DNA of 64,000 nt from Calothrix anomala FACHB-343 (lineage in GTDB: Bacteria > Cyanobacteriota > Cyanobacteriia > Cyanobacteriales > Nostocaceae): the NCBI RefSeq assembly GCF_014696435.1, contig NZ_JACJQG010000041.1, positions 1 through 64,000 on the forward strand. The letters are read 5' to 3'. Of the stretch, positions 9,505 to 19,307 are shown piece after piece. Made by a program: the position numbers and the translations under genes. Every line of letters begins with the position of its first letter. The first letter of the stretch is position 1. Under the pieces are notes generated by a model. It was not told the origin of the DNA. It saw only the letters and a list, made by a program, of their open reading frames with translations, and searched no databases.

Positions 9505-10773
9505 CTAACACCAAATCTGCACAACACGCCCTTGCAATTGTTGCCCTAACCAAGGTGTATTACGAGAAAGTGTATGCAGATTTTTACTTTCAACTTTCCA
9601 ACTTTGCTGCGGATCGAATAGAGTTAATTCTGCTTTTTGATTTGCTGTCAAACCTGTCAAATTTTGTCGCAAACATTCTGCAGGACGACTACTCAAAGCA
9701 CGCCATAATTCTAAAGCGGTGAATTCTCCCGTTTCTACTAAATGTTGCCATAACAAAGGTAAGGCTAACTCTAAGCCAATGGCTCCCGGTGGTGCTTCTG
9801 CAAAGGCTTGGACTTTTTCTTCATAGGTGAAAGGTGCATGATCGATCGCGATCGCATCGATGATTCCTGTACGTACCCCTTCCCTTAATGCTGCCATATC
9901 TTTAGGCGTACCCAAAGGCGGATCTAAATGCAAGCTGGTGTGATAACTCTTAACAGCTTTGGTATCTAATAATAAATGCATCCAGGTAGTACTAGCGGTA
10001 ATTGGTAAACCCGATGCTTTAGCTGAAGCAATTAATTCTACACTACGCGCCGTAGAAACACGCATAATATGCACGTGAGAATTACCGATGCTAGCGACTA
10101 ATTCTAGCAAAGATGCGATCGCAGATGTTTCTGCACTCTCTGGTATTGGCGGTAACCCAAACCGCAATGCATCGGCACCTTCGCGCATTACCCCATTGGC
10201 AGCCAATTGGCGATCGCAAGCCCAAAAAGCCACTGGTTGATTGAAAGGCAGTAAATATTCTAACACCCTCCTTACCAGCCCCAAATTCTCCCTTGGCTGC
10301 CCATCAGTAAAGCCAACCACACCAGCCGCCGCCAAATCTGCCAACTCCGTCAACTGCTTTCCCGCCAAATCCAAGGTAATTCCACCCCATACTTGCAGCT
10401 GGGGTGTAGCGGTAGCCTCCTCAACTCCTCTGCCTTTCTGCAACTGTGCCACAAGCGCCGGGTTATCAATCGCGGGAGATGTATTCGGTAAAACACTAAC
10501 TCTAGTAAAGCCACCAGCCGCCGCCGCTTGCAACAGAGATGAGAGAGTTTCCCGTTCTTCAAACCCTGGTTCACCAGATTGGCTGTACAAATCCACCAAC
10601 CCCGTCCCTAGAACTAAACCCCGACAATCTCTAATTTGAGTATCGGAACTAACATCGGTAATATGAGATGCGATCGCTTGGATAAAACCATCAGCAATCA
10701 ACACATCTGCTATTTTATCGGTTCCAGAAACCGGATCTATAACCCGTACTTGTTGTAACAATTCAGTTGTCAT
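9505..10773 (-). CDS. Dihydroorotase-like protein lacking metal ligands (probable non-catalytic PyrC homologue)
   Basis: A 422-residue amidohydrolase-fold protein clearly related to class I dihydroorotase, the third enzyme of pyrimidine synthesis. The fold markers are all present (GLVDL, NTSPAIDNP, STARSVELI, DHAP). The metal site is gone: the first-strand HxH is Y63-S-Q65, the HVST histidine is Arg238, the PHH histidine is Met265, and the FTDDG loop is shortened to FTDG. Asp311 of DHAP remains. Pseudomonas has comparable inactive DHOase (PyrC') that serves as a scaffold for aspartate transcarbamoylase, and a similar role is possible here. An active DHOase should exist elsewhere in the genome. 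There is no pyr gene nearby. Confidence 0.82.
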   Translation of the reverse strand: MTTELLQQVRVIDPVSGTDKIADVLIADGFIQAIASHITDVSSDTQIRDCRGLVLGTGLVDLYSQSGEPGFEERETLSSLLQAAAAGGFTRVSVLPNTSPAIDNPALVAQLQKGRGVEEATATPQLQVWGGITLDLAGKQLTELADLAAAGVVGFTDGQPRENLGLVRRVLEYLLPFNQPVAFWACDRQLAANGVMREGADALRFGLPPIPESAETSAIASLLELVASIGNSHVHIMRVSTARSVELIASAKASGLPITASTTWMHLLLDTKAVKSYHTSLHLDPPLGTPKDMAALREGVRTGIIDAIAIDHAPFTYEEKVQAFAEAPPGAIGLELALPLLWQHLVETGEFTALELWRALSSRPAECLRQNLTGLTANQKAELTLFDPQQSWKVESKNLHTLSRNTPWLGQQLQGRVVQIWC

Positions 10774-10947
10774 GTGAGCTTTCAGCTATTATTTATCAGT
10801 GCTGCCACTGTTAGTCTATTTTCATCTAGGAAATTTCAGAATAAAATTATCCAATTTGTCAGAGTAAAAGAGGCAGAGGGGCAGGGGGAATAAAGAAAAA
10901 TCTCATTAAATAAATTGGGTAATTTATTCGCTGGATGTCCCTTAAGT

Positions 10948-11224
10948 AGACGTAGGTTGGGTTGAGGAACGTAGACGCGGAGCGGCTTCCCGTAGGGTAA
11001 CCCAACACCAAAGCCGCTTTGTTGGGGAGCATCCCAATTTTGACGCAATACCCTCAAGGGTATTGCTATACCAACAAAGCCTGCCTTCGCAGGCTATCAA
11101 ACTTTTAGCCTGCCAAGGCAGGCTTCGTATTTCTAGCCCCACCCTTATAGGGTGAGGGCGTTTTTGCACATTTGGGATGCTCCCCTTTGTTGGGTTTCGC
11201 TGACGCTCTACCCAACCTACAATT
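10948..11224. repeat. Dispersed inverted repeat (TGTAGGTTGGGTT family) interrupted by a MITE
   Basis: The left part (10948-11024, GTAGGTTGGGTT...AACCCAAC) and the right part (11185-11224, GTTGGGTTTC...ACCCAACCTAC) together match the uninterrupted copy at 33741-33847. The MITE at 11025-11184 splits it. TCAACCG short tandem repeats follow at about 11228-11255. No gene was seen in the 500-bp gap 10774-11273. Confidence 0.75.
11025..11184. mobile_element. MITE, copy 1 (160 bp)
   Basis: The 13-bp perfect terminal inverted repeats are GGGAGCATCCCAA and TTGGGATGCTCCC. The element is flanked by the direct 8-bp duplication CTTTGTTG (11017-11024 and 11185-11192). The inside holds three nested palindromes (around AATACCCT, GCCTGCCTTCGCAGGC and CACCCTTATAGGGTG) and no coding capacity. 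It is about 90% identical to the copy at 29368-29528. The family of the transposase that moves it is unknown and no such transposase is in the window. Confidence 0.85.
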
Positions 11225-11273
11225 ATCCTGTCAACCGTCAACCGTCAACCATCAACAGCCTTAACACCAATCT

Positions 11274-12626
11274 CTACAATGCTCCAGCTGCTGTTTTATC
11301 AAATACCCCGCCACCTAAGTGTGTGGTAATATTCATTGCTTGCAGCACTGGTAAACCATCGGGGCCTGATGGATAATCGATAACACTAACTGCACCATTA
11401 CCCTGGCGGAAATTCCAGAAATTATCTGCGGGTAAACCCAGAATATGACATAGTAAAGTTTTGTTAGTAGCATCGTGAGCTACGACTATGCCGGTTTTAA
11501 GTTCGCTTTTAGCTGCGGCTTGCACAATAGCTTGCCAAGCTGCAACGCTACGTTCCCATACTTGTTGTAAATTTTCCCCTTCTGGCATTTGTACCTCGGC
11601 GGGAACTGTGCGCCAGCGTTCCAATTCACCGGGAAATTCTTGTTCAATTTCTACTTCTAATTTGCCTTCCCAAAGTCCGTGGCTAATTTCTCGTAAACCA
11701 TCTTGCAATTCCAAATTTATCTGCGGATGGTGCTGTAAAATAATCTCTGCGGTTTCTTTGGGACGCTGCATGGAACTGCTAACGGCAAAATCAATGGCTA
11801 CATCTTTCAGAAATTCTCCGGCTTTTTGCGCCTGATTTCTGCCGTTGTCATTGAGGGGAACGTCAATTTGTCCTTGAAATCTAGTTTGACGATTCCACTC
11901 TGTTTCCCCATGACGTACCAGTAATAATCTTACACCTTCATGTCCTGGTCTTAATGAAGGCAAAATTTCGCCTGTATGTTGTGTTTGATTTAAAGACTCT
12001 AGCTGAACTGCATCGCCTAAACCGCCAGCAAAATTTAAAATTGTGATGCCACAATTAGATTGCTGTATGGAATGGTAGCGACTGGGGGGAACGCCTAAAG
12101 CGGTGCTGATTAAAGCGCGATTAATGCCGTTATGCCCCACAATCAAAATAGTTTCGCCTTGATGATGGGGTAAAGTTTCTTGCCAAAATTCTTTAGCTTG
12201 GGCGTATAAAGACACAACAGGGAAATGTTCTTTAGTTCCCTGTGCATCTTCTAACAACATCCGCAATTCGTCGGGATGTTCGTGCCAAGTTTTATAATCT
12301 TCAGCATACTTTTCCTTGACCTCAGATGTGAGCATTCTCTCCCACAAAGGCAAGTCTATTTCCAACAATTTATCAGAAGTTTGGATAACAGCAGCTTTTC
12401 CCCTAGCATTGACTAATTGATGATGAATAATTTCTGCTGTCTGCTTTGCCCGTTGTAAGGGACTACTGTAAATGGCATTGAATGCAATATTACTGAGGGC
12501 TTGGCCTAATTTGGTAGCATCATTCTGACCTTTTTGAGTCAATTGTGACGCATCAGTGCGTCCTTGAATCCGCCGCTCGGTGTTATAGCTACTTTGACCG
12601 TGGCGTACAATGATGACCTTAGTCAT
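11274..12626 (-). CDS. Two-domain histidine phosphatase (phosphoglycerate-mutase superfamily)
   Basis: A 450-residue protein made of two tandem histidine-phosphatase domains. Domain 1 has the phospho-acceptor motif RHG at 8-10 (VRHGQSSYN) and a second His near 162 (VGHNG). Domain 2 has VRHGETEWN near 237-245 and a second His near 383 (VAHDATN). Both halves keep their catalytic residues, so both may be active. Plant 2-carboxyarabinitol-1-phosphatase has the same double architecture and removes a RuBisCO inhibitor, which makes a sugar-phosphate substrate plausible. The exact substrate cannot be read from sequence. It stands alone, and a repeat-filled gap precedes it. Confidence 0.82.
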   Translation of the reverse strand: MTKVIIVRHGQSSYNTERRIQGRTDASQLTQKGQNDATKLGQALSNIAFNAIYSSPLQRAKQTAEIIHHQLVNARGKAAVIQTSDKLLEIDLPLWERMLTSEVKEKYAEDYKTWHEHPDELRMLLEDAQGTKEHFPVVSLYAQAKEFWQETLPHHQGETILIVGHNGINRALISTALGVPPSRYHSIQQSNCGITILNFAGGLGDAVQLESLNQTQHTGEILPSLRPGHEGVRLLLVRHGETEWNRQTRFQGQIDVPLNDNGRNQAQKAGEFLKDVAIDFAVSSSMQRPKETAEIILQHHPQINLELQDGLREISHGLWEGKLEVEIEQEFPGELERWRTVPAEVQMPEGENLQQVWERSVAAWQAIVQAAAKSELKTGIVVAHDATNKTLLCHILGLPADNFWNFRQGNGAVSVIDYPSGPDGLPVLQAMNITTHLGGGVFDKTAAGAL

Positions 12627-12740
12627 CTATTTTGCCCTCCTCTATCTAAAGGACTAATTTTACTGCAAACTGGTACGAGGGAAATAAGGGACTTCCAAGT
12701 AAATCAATATTCAATTGCTGGGAAGGGAGACAAATGAATA

Positions 12741-12796
12741 TTGTAGAGACGCGATTCATCGCGTCTTTGCCCAATGCCCAATGCCCAATGCCCCAA
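12741..12796. repeat. REP-like palindrome plus AATGCCC array
   Basis: TTGTAGAGACGCGATTCATC continues into GCGTCTT (12741-12767), one of the dispersed REP-like palindromes. It is followed at once by AATGCCC heptamers to about 12794. Confidence 0.85.
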
Positions 12797-12851
12797 GCGG
12801 CGGGGCGACTATCCCTCTCCACCCAGCAGAATATGAAGTTTCCCGCCGCTT
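12795..12851. repeat. 57-bp inverted-repeat element AAGCGGCGGG...CCCGCCGCTT, copy 1
   Basis: Ten-base arms (12795-12804 and 12842-12851) enclose a CCCTCTCCACCC core. A second copy is at 21842-21898. It sits 5 bp downstream of the CHASE2 kinase stop codon and may serve as its 3' hairpin. Confidence 0.75.
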
Positions 12852-12855
12852 TCAA

Positions 12856-15189
12856 TCAATCTTGCCAAGGTGTAGTCGGTGCATCTGGATCGTCTGAAGG
12901 TGCAGTGGGAATTGACGAATTATTTTGCCTCATAGTATTTTTATTGATATATGTACTCAACTGCTCAAAGGCGATTAAAGCCTCCCTTGCAGTTTGATAG
13001 CGTTGCTTATAGTCTTCCAATACCATTTGGCTGAGAATGTCTGCTAAGGGTTCGCTGACTTCTACCTTATCGCGCCATTGCAACTCACCCTCGCTATCTC
13101 TTTTAAACTCGTGGGGGGAGATACCAGTCAAGGCTTTGATACCTATCATCCCTACTGCATAGATGTCGCTACTATATTGGGGACGACCAAAACATTGTTC
13201 GTTAGGTGCATAACCTTTTGTACCAATGCCAATGGTGAAGGGGGTGTGTTCTTGATTTTCCATTGGCGGTGCAGATACGTCTTTGACTGCACCAAAGTCA
13301 ATTAATACTAGTTTCCAGTCAGAATGGCGGCGGATAATGTTGCTAGGTTTAATATCGCGGTGAATTACTTTATTTTCATGCACAAATGCTAATGTTTGCA
13401 GTAAATCTCGTAAAGTATCAATAACTGTAGTTTCTGATAGACATTGACCAGAAGATAATTCTTGGCTTAATGGATGACCGACTATAAATTCTTGCACTAA
13501 ATAAAATTCTTCGTTTTGTTCAAAATAAGCTAATAGTTGGGGTATTTGCGGATGGTTACCCAATCTTTCTAATGTTTGCGCTTCGGAGTTAAATAAACGT
13601 CTGGCTAGTTGCAATCCTGTGGATTTGGTATTTGCAGGTTTGAGCTGTTTGACTACACAACGGGGATTTCCCGGACGATGGGTATCTTCGGAAATGTAGG
13701 TTTCGCTAAAGCCGCCAGAACCGAGAACTTTGACAATTTTATAGCGTCCGCCCAGTATGATACCAGCTAAGGCTAAATTCCGTTGCTGGAGTAAGTCTTG
13801 CAAGTCATCTTGTTGGCTAATGATTTCTTGCACCACTGCTGAAGATTGATGTTTGCGAAATATATCAATTAATTGCCGTTTTTTAATACTTTCTCTAATT
13901 ACTTCGGTTCCCAGGTAAGTGAAGCCACTAAAAGCGATCGCAATTATAGGTATAGTTGTGGGAAAAATTAAATCGTTGGCGATAAACAATACATAGCTCA
14001 TTCCGCCCCACATCGTTGCTAATCCCAGACTCAATATAAATCGCGTGCTACCACGTTTACTGCGAGTACAAATCAAGATTGCACCCCCAACTATGGTGAG
14101 TACAAATAAACCGCGTAATGGGGGACTAGTGATACCTTGAGCGATCGCTTTATCGTACATTAAAGTCGCGATCGCATTGGCATGGATTTCTACCCCAGCC
14201 ATGCGTTCGGGATACAGCCAGTGACTACCCGCCGCTACAGCATAAAAATCATTGCCTAACTGAGCTGTCGCGCCAATAATCACAATTTTATTTCGGAACA
14301 CCTTACCCCGTTGCAAATAATTTTGCCAATTTTCCGGGTCAAGTACATACCAAAAGGGAATTTGTTCAAATGTCCCAGAAGTTCCCCAAAAATGAATGCG
14401 ATCGCCTTTAGGTCGAGGATAATTAATTTGCGCCGCCCTCAGTACTGCTTCGTCAAATGAGGGCATCTTATCAGTAATTAAATCATTAGTTGCCAGTAAC
14501 TGCGTATACTCGCTGGCTAATCGGTGAATTTTGCCATCTACCTCTATGGGAAAATTTACCGTCCCGATTGATACTGAACCTTTATGAAACATCCTTTGCG
14601 GTTGCGTTAGCTGCACAAAGTTTCCTTGATGGGTGTCAAAGTGTTCGTACAGCGCAGCTAAAGTAACTTTACCACCGTATTTTTCTAAGGCTGCTTGCAA
14701 TTGGCGATCGTCCGCCGGGCCATAACTGCTTGGAGTATCAAACACAACATCTAATGCCACAGCCTTAGCACCAGCCTGCACCAATTTTTCAATAACTTGG
14801 GCATATGCAGCACGTTTAAATGGAAAAGATTTCAGTGGTTCCAGGTAAGCATACTGTTGTGGATTTGTTTTATAGTACTGTTCAGGGACTGATACAGACT
14901 GATTGTCGATTGCCAAAATCACAATGTCTTCTGGAGGATTTACTGGCCCCCGCAGTTGAAAAAAAGTCGAAATCGCCTGACTTTCCATCAATTGCACCAT
15001 ACCCATACCAGAAGTACTCAGCATGGCTGCGCCAATTGCTGAAGCACCAGTCAACACATGACCAAACCAAGTTATCAGCTTGGAACGGTAAGTTGAAGTG
15101 GTCGAAGTGGCTTTTGTCGGTTTGCTTAACCGTCCATCGCTAGCAGAGACATCTTGTTTAGTTGCGGTAGAGGTAGGTTCTTCTGCCAT
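12856..15189 (-). CDS. CHASE2 sensor domain serine/threonine protein kinase
   Basis: A 777-residue membrane receptor kinase. The order is a polar N-terminus, a membrane helix (about 38-58), an extracytoplasmic CHASE2 domain (about 60-345), a group of two or three membrane helices (about 355-430) and a Hanks-type kinase (about 480-740). Kinase motifs are present: glycine loop LGSGGFSETY, Lys in CVVKQL (about 511), HRDIKPSN (about 607) and DFGAVKD (about 630). CHASE2 senses an unknown extracellular cue. The linkage of CHASE2 to a Ser/Thr kinase is typical of cyanobacteria. It is monocistronic, facing away from the NYN gene. Confidence 0.88.
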   Translation of the reverse strand: MAEEPTSTATKQDVSASDGRLSKPTKATSTTSTYRSKLITWFGHVLTGASAIGAAMLSTSGMGMVQLMESQAISTFFQLRGPVNPPEDIVILAIDNQSVSVPEQYYKTNPQQYAYLEPLKSFPFKRAAYAQVIEKLVQAGAKAVALDVVFDTPSSYGPADDRQLQAALEKYGGKVTLAALYEHFDTHQGNFVQLTQPQRMFHKGSVSIGTVNFPIEVDGKIHRLASEYTQLLATNDLITDKMPSFDEAVLRAAQINYPRPKGDRIHFWGTSGTFEQIPFWYVLDPENWQNYLQRGKVFRNKIVIIGATAQLGNDFYAVAAGSHWLYPERMAGVEIHANAIATLMYDKAIAQGITSPPLRGLFVLTIVGGAILICTRSKRGSTRFILSLGLATMWGGMSYVLFIANDLIFPTTIPIIAIAFSGFTYLGTEVIRESIKKRQLIDIFRKHQSSAVVQEIISQQDDLQDLLQQRNLALAGIILGGRYKIVKVLGSGGFSETYISEDTHRPGNPRCVVKQLKPANTKSTGLQLARRLFNSEAQTLERLGNHPQIPQLLAYFEQNEEFYLVQEFIVGHPLSQELSSGQCLSETTVIDTLRDLLQTLAFVHENKVIHRDIKPSNIIRRHSDWKLVLIDFGAVKDVSAPPMENQEHTPFTIGIGTKGYAPNEQCFGRPQYSSDIYAVGMIGIKALTGISPHEFKRDSEGELQWRDKVEVSEPLADILSQMVLEDYKQRYQTAREALIAFEQLSTYINKNTMRQNNSSIPTAPSDDPDAPTTPWQD

Positions 15190-16101
15190 ATCGTGTTATT
15201 GAATAATTAAGGTACAACAACTTTTATTTATTCAGACCCTGTTTTCGTGCAACCACATTGAAATCTGACTTAAATGAGAAACTTATACATTTGTCATCTA
15301 TCAATTAATTTCCCCCAAATTTTTATTCATATCGCTACTTTGCTTACTTATAGTTATTTTTACAATCCTGACCTCATTCTTGCAAACAGTTGCAAGCTGT
15401 AATCTTCCCAAGTACTCAGCTAAAAATCCTTGGTCTTTACACTTGCTGGAGATGAGATCTACCCCACCCAACATTTATACCCCCAATCGCGAGTGGATGG
15501 AGCAAAGCTTTTCAGTTGTCATTGGTCAGTAGCATTATCTATGCAACTGACATCAGTATTGATGACGATCGTAGCATCACCCAGAGGGCAAGTTATATCG
15601 CAACTGGTTTGATCGCCCTCCCTCAGCCAACGATCTCAATATATATTTGCCATTGACAGCTGACAAAATCCTCAGCCACTAGCGAAGTTTATTTTCCGCA
15701 ACTTCTGTGACTGCGGTAACGCCAATCCAGCAAAAAAATTCTGTCCTGTTGATGATGGCAAAAATTAGAGCTGCGCTTTCGCCTAACTTCTCCCCTACAG
15801 GTTGTACCATACCTCTTTAGGAGTAAACTGAACTGTTATACAGTTAAGATTACTGTTATTAAGTCTAATTTATTGGTAGATTTTGATCGGAGGGTAACGC
15901 TTGTATTGCCCTATATCCAAAGCTCAGAGTCTCCAGGATCTGCTCTAATGTTGCCGCTATTATTAATGAATTTAAAGAGGTTAAGATAAAAGCTATACAT
16001 GAAGATACACTTTATAGATATTAGCAAATTGAGCGATTGATAATTGCTATAATCTATTGTTCAATCTACAATTCTTTTCTATTATTTAGGTGTAATTTTT
16101 T
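15190..16101. other. Long non-coding gap between divergent genes
   Basis: 912 bp contain no recognisable gene, RNA or repeat family. A TATAAT (16048-16053) about 50 bp before the NYN start could be its -10 box, though no well-spaced -35 is evident. The region is AT-rich in its right third. Confidence 0.4.
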
Positions 16102-16623
16102 ATGGTATCTCCTATGAATCGTCTGTCTATTTTTGTAGACGGAAACAATATGTTCTATGCGCAGCAAAAAAATGGCTGGTTTTTTGACCCCAGGCGAGTA
16201 TTAGAATATTTTAAACACGAACAAGCAGAAACAACCTTAATCAATGCCTTCTGGTACACTGGCTTAAAAGACCCCCAAGATCAACGAGGTTTCCGCGATG
16301 CTCTAATTAGTTTAGGATATACAGTACGAACGAAAATTCTCAAAGAATATTATGATGATTCTTCCGGGAGGTACTCGCAAAAAGCTAATCTAGATATTGA
16401 AATTGTTGTCGATATGTTCAATACAGTAGATCAATACGATAGAGTAGTTTTATTTAGCGGCGATGGCGATTTTGAACGGGCAATTGAACTATTACGCTCA
16501 AAAAATACACATATTACAGTAGTTTCCACAGAAGGCATGATTGCTAGAGAATTACGTAATGCTACTGATAGATATATAGATTTGAATGATATTAGAGACC
16601 GCATAGAAAAGACTGAAGCCTAA
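16102..16623 (+). CDS. NYN domain protein (LabA/DUF88 type)
   Basis: A 173-residue NYN (PIN-like) domain protein. It has IFVDGNNMFY (10-19), an acidic cluster NLDIEIVVDMF, and LFSGDGDFERAI, giving the conserved Asp set of a metal-dependent RNase fold. In Synechococcus, LabA of this family affects circadian gene expression. Other members act in RNA turnover. An AGGTG 9-10 bases before ATG 16102 supports this start. MNRLS at 16114 is an alternative. leuA follows 96 bp downstream in the same direction but is probably transcribed separately. Confidence 0.8.
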   Translation: MVSPMNRLSIFVDGNNMFYAQQKNGWFFDPRRVLEYFKHEQAETTLINAFWYTGLKDPQDQRGFRDALISLGYTVRTKILKEYYDDSSGRYSQKANLDIEIVVDMFNTVDQYDRVVLFSGDGDFERAIELLRSKNTHITVVSTEGMIARELRNATDRYIDLNDIRDRIEKTEA

Positions 16624-16719
16624 TATAGTTAACAAAAATTTACAAATGTAAATAGTAAAAAACTTAAAATCCAAGTGTAGTTATAGCAAAAAGTCCACCC
16701 TAAACTAAACAAAGAGAAA

Positions 16720-18324
16720 ATGAGCAGCCAACCAGAGCGAATTATCATATTTGATACGACATTGCGCGATGGCGAACAATGTCCGGGAGCGACCTTAAAT
16801 ATAGATGAAAAGCTAGTAATAGCCAAGCAGTTGGCGCGGCTTGGGGTAGATGTAATTGAAGCGGGTTTTGCGTTTGCCAGTCCGGGAGATTTTGAAGCTG
16901 TTAATAAAATCGCCCAAGTTGTCGGTACAGAAAATGGCCCGGTAATCTGTAGTTTAGCCAGAGCCAAGCATGATGATATCAAAGCCGCAGCCGAAGCGAT
17001 TAAACCAGCAGCGAAAGGTAGAATTCATACATTTATCGCCACATCTGACATTCATCTCCAGTACAAGCTGAAAAAAACCAAGTCAGAAGTAATTGCGATC
17101 GCGGAGGAAATGGTCGCCTATGCCAAAAGCTTTACCGATGATGTAGAATTTTCCCCAGAAGATGCCGGACGCTCCGATCCAGAATTTTTGTACCAAGTAT
17201 TAGAAAGAGCGATCGCAGCTGGCGCAACCACAGTGAATATTCCCGATACTGTGGGTTACACAACCCCCAGCGAATTTGGGGCAATAATTAAGGGGATAAA
17301 AGAAAACGTCCCCAACATCGACAAAGCGATTATTTCCGTTCACGGACATAACGATTTAGGTTTAGCCGTTGCCAACTTCTTAGAAGCAGTCAAGAATGGC
17401 GCGAGACAATTAGAATGTACCATCAACGGCATTGGCGAACGTGCCGGGAATGCAGCTTTAGAAGAATTGGTGATGGCGTTGCATGTGCGGCGACAATATT
17501 TTAATCCCTTCTTGGGCAGACCAGCCGATTCTGAACAGTCCTTAACCAATATCGACACCAAGGAAATTTATAGATCTTCGCGCCTGGTGTCTAATTTAAC
17601 CGGGATGTTGGTGCAGCCAAATAAAGCCATCGTCGGGGCTAACGCCTTTGCCCATGAATCCGGCATTCACCAAGATGGTGTATTAAAGAACAAGCTGACC
17701 TATGAAATCATGGATGCCCAATTGATTGGCTTAACAGACAATCAAATCGTTTTGGGTAAACATTCTGGGAGAAACGCTTTCCGCACCCGCCTAAAAGAAT
17801 TGGGCTTTGAATTATCTGAAAGCGAATTGAATAAAGCCTTTGTCAGATTCAAAGAAGTCGCTGATAAAAAGAAAGAAATCTCCGATTGGGATTTAGAAGC
17901 GATCGTCAACGATGAAATTCAACAAGCGCCGGATTTGTTTAAAGTAGAATTGGTGCAGGTTTCCTGTGGAAGCAACGCCCAACCTACCGCCACAGTTACC
18001 TTGCGCACTCCCGATGGACAAGAATTAACCGACGCCGCCATTGGTACCGGGCCTGTGGATGCAGTTTATAAGGCAATTAACCGTGTAGTTAACGTACCTA
18101 ACCAGTTGATTGAGTTTTCTGTACAATCGGTTACAGCAGGTATTGATGCGATTGGGGAAGTAACTATCCGGTTAAAGCATGAATCGCGCATATTTTCAGG
18201 TCATGCAGCCAATACAGATATTATTGTGGCTTCGGCGCAAGCTTACGTAAATGCACTGAATAGGTTGTATTCTTCTTTGCAATCTAAAGAGAAGGCAGAA
18301 GAAGCGACTCCCCAGAAAGTCTAG
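16720..18324 (+). CDS. leuA: 2-isopropylmalate synthase
   Basis: 534 residues, normal for cyanobacterial LeuA. The HMGL-like catalytic barrel starts with [19 protein letters not shown] and contains the metal site [13 protein letters not shown]. The glycine-rich GIGERAGN follows, and a C-terminal LeuA allosteric dimer domain occupies about 395-520, the site of leucine feedback inhibition. The enzyme condenses acetyl-CoA with 2-oxoisovalerate, the first committed step to leucine. No other leu gene is adjacent, as is common in cyanobacteria. Confidence 0.95.
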   Translation: MSSQPERIIIFDTTLRDGEQCPGATLNIDEKLVIAKQLARLGVDVIEAGFAFASPGDFEAVNKIAQVVGTENGPVICSLARAKHDDIKAAAEAIKPAAKGRIHTFIATSDIHLQYKLKKTKSEVIAIAEEMVAYAKSFTDDVEFSPEDAGRSDPEFLYQVLERAIAAGATTVNIPDTVGYTTPSEFGAIIKGIKENVPNIDKAIISVHGHNDLGLAVANFLEAVKNGARQLECTINGIGERAGNAALEELVMALHVRRQYFNPFLGRPADSEQSLTNIDTKEIYRSSRLVSNLTGMLVQPNKAIVGANAFAHESGIHQDGVLKNKLTYEIMDAQLIGLTDNQIVLGKHSGRNAFRTRLKELGFELSESELNKAFVRFKEVADKKKEISDWDLEAIVNDEIQQAPDLFKVELVQVSCGSNAQPTATVTLRTPDGQELTDAAIGTGPVDAVYKAINRVVNVPNQLIEFSVQSVTAGIDAIGEVTIRLKHESRIFSGHAANTDIIVASAQAYVNALNRLYSSLQSKEKAEEATPQKV

Positions 18325-18345
18325 ATAAATCTGAGTTTGAGTTGC

Positions 18346-18380
18346 TAGAACCCCGATTTCTTGAAGAAGTCGGGGTTCTA
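18346..18380. terminator. Strong hairpin downstream of leuA
   Basis: TAGAACCCCGA and TCGGGGTTCTA form a perfect 11-bp stem, extended by weaker pairs around the loop. There is no T-run, so it may be a dispersed cyanobacterial hairpin or a 3'-end stabiliser rather than a true intrinsic terminator. Confidence 0.5.
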
Positions 18381-18490
18381 ATTATGTAATACTAATTTAA
18401 ATAATGTTGGCGCTACATCAATATATTCTAGAGGGCATGGCAGTGCCCATACCTGTCAACTTAATGCGAAAGCCAGTTACCGCAAGGAAC

Positions 18491-19094
18491 TGAAGTTCCT
18501 TGCTAATAGCCAAAGTCATCTCAAGATGACTAAATATCCAAATATCCTTAAAATCTTGAGTCTACTTCAGTAGGGGCGGGTTCACAGATATGCTCCAATA
18601 ATTCACGACTATCTCGCTGAACCCGCCCCTACTTGGGCTATGAGCCTTGAGCAAAGTCGAAAGGCGGGCGACAAAGCTAAGACAGAGGCTATACAGCATA
18701 TTTCAGGTAAATGAGGTACGCGCTTCGGGGCATGGCAGTGCCAGTGCCCCTACAATCAACGATAATCTGTACCTCACCCACTAGCAATATGCTGAAGTTC
18801 CTTGCTAATAGCCAAAGTCATCTCAAGATGACTAAATATCCAAATATCCTTAAAATCTTGAGTCTACTTCAGTAGGGGCGGGTTCACAGATATGCTCCAA
18901 TAATTCACGACTATCTAGCTTAACCCGCCCCTACTTGGGCTATGAGCCTTGAGCAAAGTCGAAAGGCGGGCGACAAAGCTAAGACAGAGGCTATACAGCA
19001 TATTTCAGGTAAATGAGGTACGCGCTTCGGGGCATGGCAGTGCCAGTGCCCCTACAATCAACGATAATCTGTACCTCACCCACTAGCAATATGC
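18491..19094. repeat. Tandem duplication of a 302-bp composite repeat
   Basis: Units 18491-18792 and 18793-19094 are direct, head-to-tail and nearly identical (a two-base difference near 18615-18620 versus 18917-18922). Each contains the hairpin family seen at 9061-9208, an insert with CGGGTTC...GAACCCGCCCC arms, and a GGCATGGCAGTGCC repeat. The 983-bp gap 18325-19307 has no gene. Confidence 0.9.
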
Positions 19095-19193
19095 TTTAAG
19101 TTGACACTAATGGGTAGTGCCATGCCCCTACCGTCTGTTGTCTTCTTTTTGCAAATTGATAAATTATTCTCTGTGCCATCTGTCTTGAAAAGT

Positions 19194-19226
19194 TCTGAGC
19201 GCCGGAAGCCGGCGCTCAGACTTTTC
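19194..19226 (-). terminator. Bidirectional-type hairpin terminator after the MHYT kinase
   Basis: TCTGAGCGCCGG (19194-19205) and CCGGCGCTCAGA (19209-19220) form a perfect 12-bp stem with a 3-nt loop. On the minus strand ACTTTTC follows and on the plus strand CTTTTCG, so it may stop transcription both ways. The kinase stop codon is about 90 bp away. Confidence 0.65.
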
Positions 19227-19307
19227 GCTGTGTCTCTGTGGTTCATAAATTAATTATTCACCACAGAGAGGGCAGAGGCGCAGAGAGATATAGGAATATT
19301 TTTCGCT

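Noticed and set aside
10942-11241. 99-residue minus-strand frame, and a related one at 29295-29513
   Set aside because: Both share a peptide only because they read through the two MITE copies; they are not genes.
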